From Methylobacterium sp. (lineage in GTDB: Bacteria > Pseudomonadota > Alphaproteobacteria > Rhizobiales > Beijerinckiaceae): DNA of 13,936 nucleotides. Positions 13,040 through 13,936 of the stretch are shown here, one piece after another. The notes under the pieces are model-generated. The model was not told the origin of the DNA, ran no database searches, and was given only the letters and a program-made list of their open reading frames with translations. Position 1 is the first letter of the stretch. Each line of letters starts with the position of its first letter. The stretch spans positions 1 to 13,936 of the forward strand of contig JAJKJG010000228.1 of NCBI GenBank assembly GCA_021154065.1, read 5' to 3'. The translations under genes and the position numbers were made by a program.

Positions 13040-13699
13040 ATGCAGCTTGCGATCGCCGACGTCCTGTCGGCCGAGGACGCCGCCGAGATCCGCGCCGCCC
13101 TCGCCCATGCCCCGTTCGAGGACGGCGCCCGCACGGCGGGCTGGAACGCGCGCCTCGTCAAGGACAACGAGCAGGCGCGCGACAGCGCGACCCTGCGCCT
13201 CCTGCGCGAGCGCGTCGAGGGCGCGATCGGCAAGAACGAGCTCTTCTCACTCGCGGTGCGGCCGAAGGCGCTGACGCCGCTCGTCTTCAGCCGCTACGGC
13301 GGCGGGCAGGCCTACGGCTCGCACGTCGACAACCCGCTCATGGGCGGCATCCGCACCGACGTGTCCTTCACCCTGTTCCTGGCCGAGCCCGAGGCTTACG
13401 ACGGCGGCGAGCTCGTCATCGAGAGCCCGAGCGGCGAGGACGCGGTCAAGCTCCCGGCCGGCCACATGGTCGTCTATCCCTCGACGGCGCTGCACCGGGT
13501 CGAGCCGGTGACGCGGGGCGAGCGCGTCGCCGCGGTCGGCTGGGCCCAGAGCCACATCCGCGACGCCGCGCAACGCGAGCTCCTGTTCGACCTGGAGACG
13601 GCGCGCCGCCGCCTCTTCGACCGGCTCGGCAAGACCGAGGACCTCGACCTCCTCGCCAAGAGCGCCGCAAACCTCGTGCGGATGTGGGCCGAGATGTGA
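13040..13699 (+). CDS. piuC: PiuC/YbiX-type Fe(II)- and 2-oxoglutarate-dependent dioxygenase (PKHD-type hydroxylase)
   Basis: The 219-residue cytoplasmic protein matches the PKHD-type hydroxylase family across its length. The iron site is His95 and Asp97 in 'YGGGQAYGSHVDNPLM', with distal His152 in 'YPSTALHRVEPVTRGER'; Arg162 fits the 2-oxoglutarate-binding arginine. 'DGGELVIES' and 'VKLPAGHMVVYPS' complete the double-stranded beta-helix core, and the helical C-terminal tail is typical. In other bacteria piuC sits beside TonB-dependent siderophore receptors (PiuA, Fiu) and is iron-regulated; its reaction is not established. ATG 13040 begins the usual N-terminus (family 'ML..i..vLs...a...r..l') although no strong ribosome site precedes it. 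A promoter for another rightward gene follows. Confidence 0.92.
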   Translation: MQLAIADVLSAEDAAEIRAALAHAPFEDGARTAGWNARLVKDNEQARDSATLRLLRERVEGAIGKNELFSLAVRPKALTPLVFSRYGGGQAYGSHVDNPLMGGIRTDVSFTLFLAEPEAYDGGELVIESPSGEDAVKLPAGHMVVYPSTALHRVEPVTRGERVAAVGWAQSHIRDAAQRELLFDLETARRRLFDRLGKTEDLDLLAKSAANLVRMWAEM

Positions 13700-13720
13700 C
13701 CCGGAGCGCGCCGAAGCAGC

Positions 13721-13737
13721 GGCCGATATCTCCGGCC
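13721..13737 (+). terminator. Weak hairpin after the PiuC-type gene
   Basis: GGCCG and CGGCC arms enclose a 7-nt loop, 22 bp past the stop. The stem is short and no T-run follows, so termination here is only a possibility. Confidence 0.25.
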
Positions 13738-13805
13738 TGGAAGGCGTGGATACCTGGGCCGAGCCCGCCATGACGGTAGAGGAGCGGATTGCCGGTTCGG
13801 AAAAA

Positions 13806-13850
13806 TTCTAGAAAATAATCCTTGACACTGTTCCTGTTTCGTACTTATCT
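13806..13850 (+). promoter_or_regulatory. Strong-looking promoter with an upstream TTCTAGAA palindrome
   Basis: A perfect TTGACA (13822-13827) is followed 17 nt later by TTATCT (13845-13850). An 8-bp palindrome TTCTAGAA (13806-13813) in an AT-rich stretch lies just upstream of the -35 and could be an operator. It drives a gene that starts at or past the right edge, rightward. By analogy with other piuC loci that gene may encode a TonB-dependent receptor, but nothing in view proves it. Confidence 0.5.
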
Positions 13851-13857
13851 GCCGCCG

Positions 13858-13910
13858 CTCCCCTCCGGCGAGGAGCCGCGTGCGCACCGGGTCATGCAGG
13901 CGGAGGGGAG
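13858..13910 (+). other. Structured 5' leader, long-range 10-bp stem
   Basis: CTCCCCTCCG (13858-13867) pairs exactly with CGGAGGGGAG (13901-13910) around a 33-nt loop, and CCG/CGG pairs extend it past a bulge. It begins about where the upstream promoter would start transcription. Possible start codons lie inside the loop: GTG 13880 with AGGAG at 13871-13875, and ATG 13894, both open to the window edge. Start-site masking by the stem is possible. No known riboswitch pattern was recognised; a G-rich chance stem is the alternative. Confidence 0.35.
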
Positions 13911-13936
13911 GCGGTCCCGCGGCGGGCGCTCGGTGG

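Noticed and set aside
13858..13936. A cobalamin or other known riboswitch at the right edge
   Set aside because: No B12-box-like or other aptamer core was seen; only a G-rich stem is supported.

Overview
This is a GC-rich window whose codon use strongly favours G or C at third positions. It carries two repeat types that look like those abundant in Hyphomicrobiales (Rhizobiales): a palindrome with GCATGATC/GATCATGC ends at 4537-4581, and an inverted pair of CTCATCCTGAGG-type elements at 11877-11988. With TctC-type binding proteins and hyuAB, this points to an alphaproteobacterium of the Bradyrhizobium / Methylobacterium / Beijerinckiaceae kind. No rRNA, tRNA, CRISPR array, transposase or phage gene was seen. 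The arrangement looks chromosomal.

Region 1 (1-6300) is a catabolic and uptake neighbourhood. A partial M28-type peptidase runs leftwards off the edge. It is divergent from hyuB and hyuA, the two subunits of an ATP-dependent hydantoinase/oxoprolinase, which overlap by one base. A palindromic repeat closes that operon. Facing it is a TctC/Bug periplasmic solute-binding protein, divergent from a carboxymuconolactone-decarboxylase-fold protein. Together they suggest import and hydrolysis of a small amide, cyclic amide or peptide-like substrate; the substrate cannot be read from the sequence.

Region 2 (6360-7250) is a single gene that looks like a DUF695 domain joined to an RraB-like domain.

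Region 3 (7270-10544) is a compact metalloid-type cassette. It holds an ArsR-family repressor with a C-terminal Cys-Cys...Cys site, a candidate 37-residue ORF, a flavin-dependent monooxygenase-like protein with a cysteine-rich tail, and an MFS permease. A 7-bp-arm dyad lies beside the arsR -35 element, and an imperfect second dyad lies before the flavoprotein. There is no arsC, arsB/acr3 or arsM nearby. The likely logic is sensing of a thiophilic metalloid, its oxidation or binding by the flavoprotein, and export by the MFS protein.

Region 4 (10548-13936) looks metal-related. A di-heme peroxidase (MauG/CcpA type) fused to a C-terminal cupredoxin domain lies downstream of an exported His- and Gly/Glu-rich helical protein. 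They share a strand but are separated by the inverted repeat pair. Divergent from them is a PiuC-type Fe(II)/2-oxoglutarate dioxygenase, a family usually tied to siderophore uptake. The shared intergenic region holds an Irr-box-like dyad and a second perfect dyad. The window ends in a strong-looking promoter and a structured leader for an unseen rightward gene, possibly a TonB-dependent receptor (inference only).
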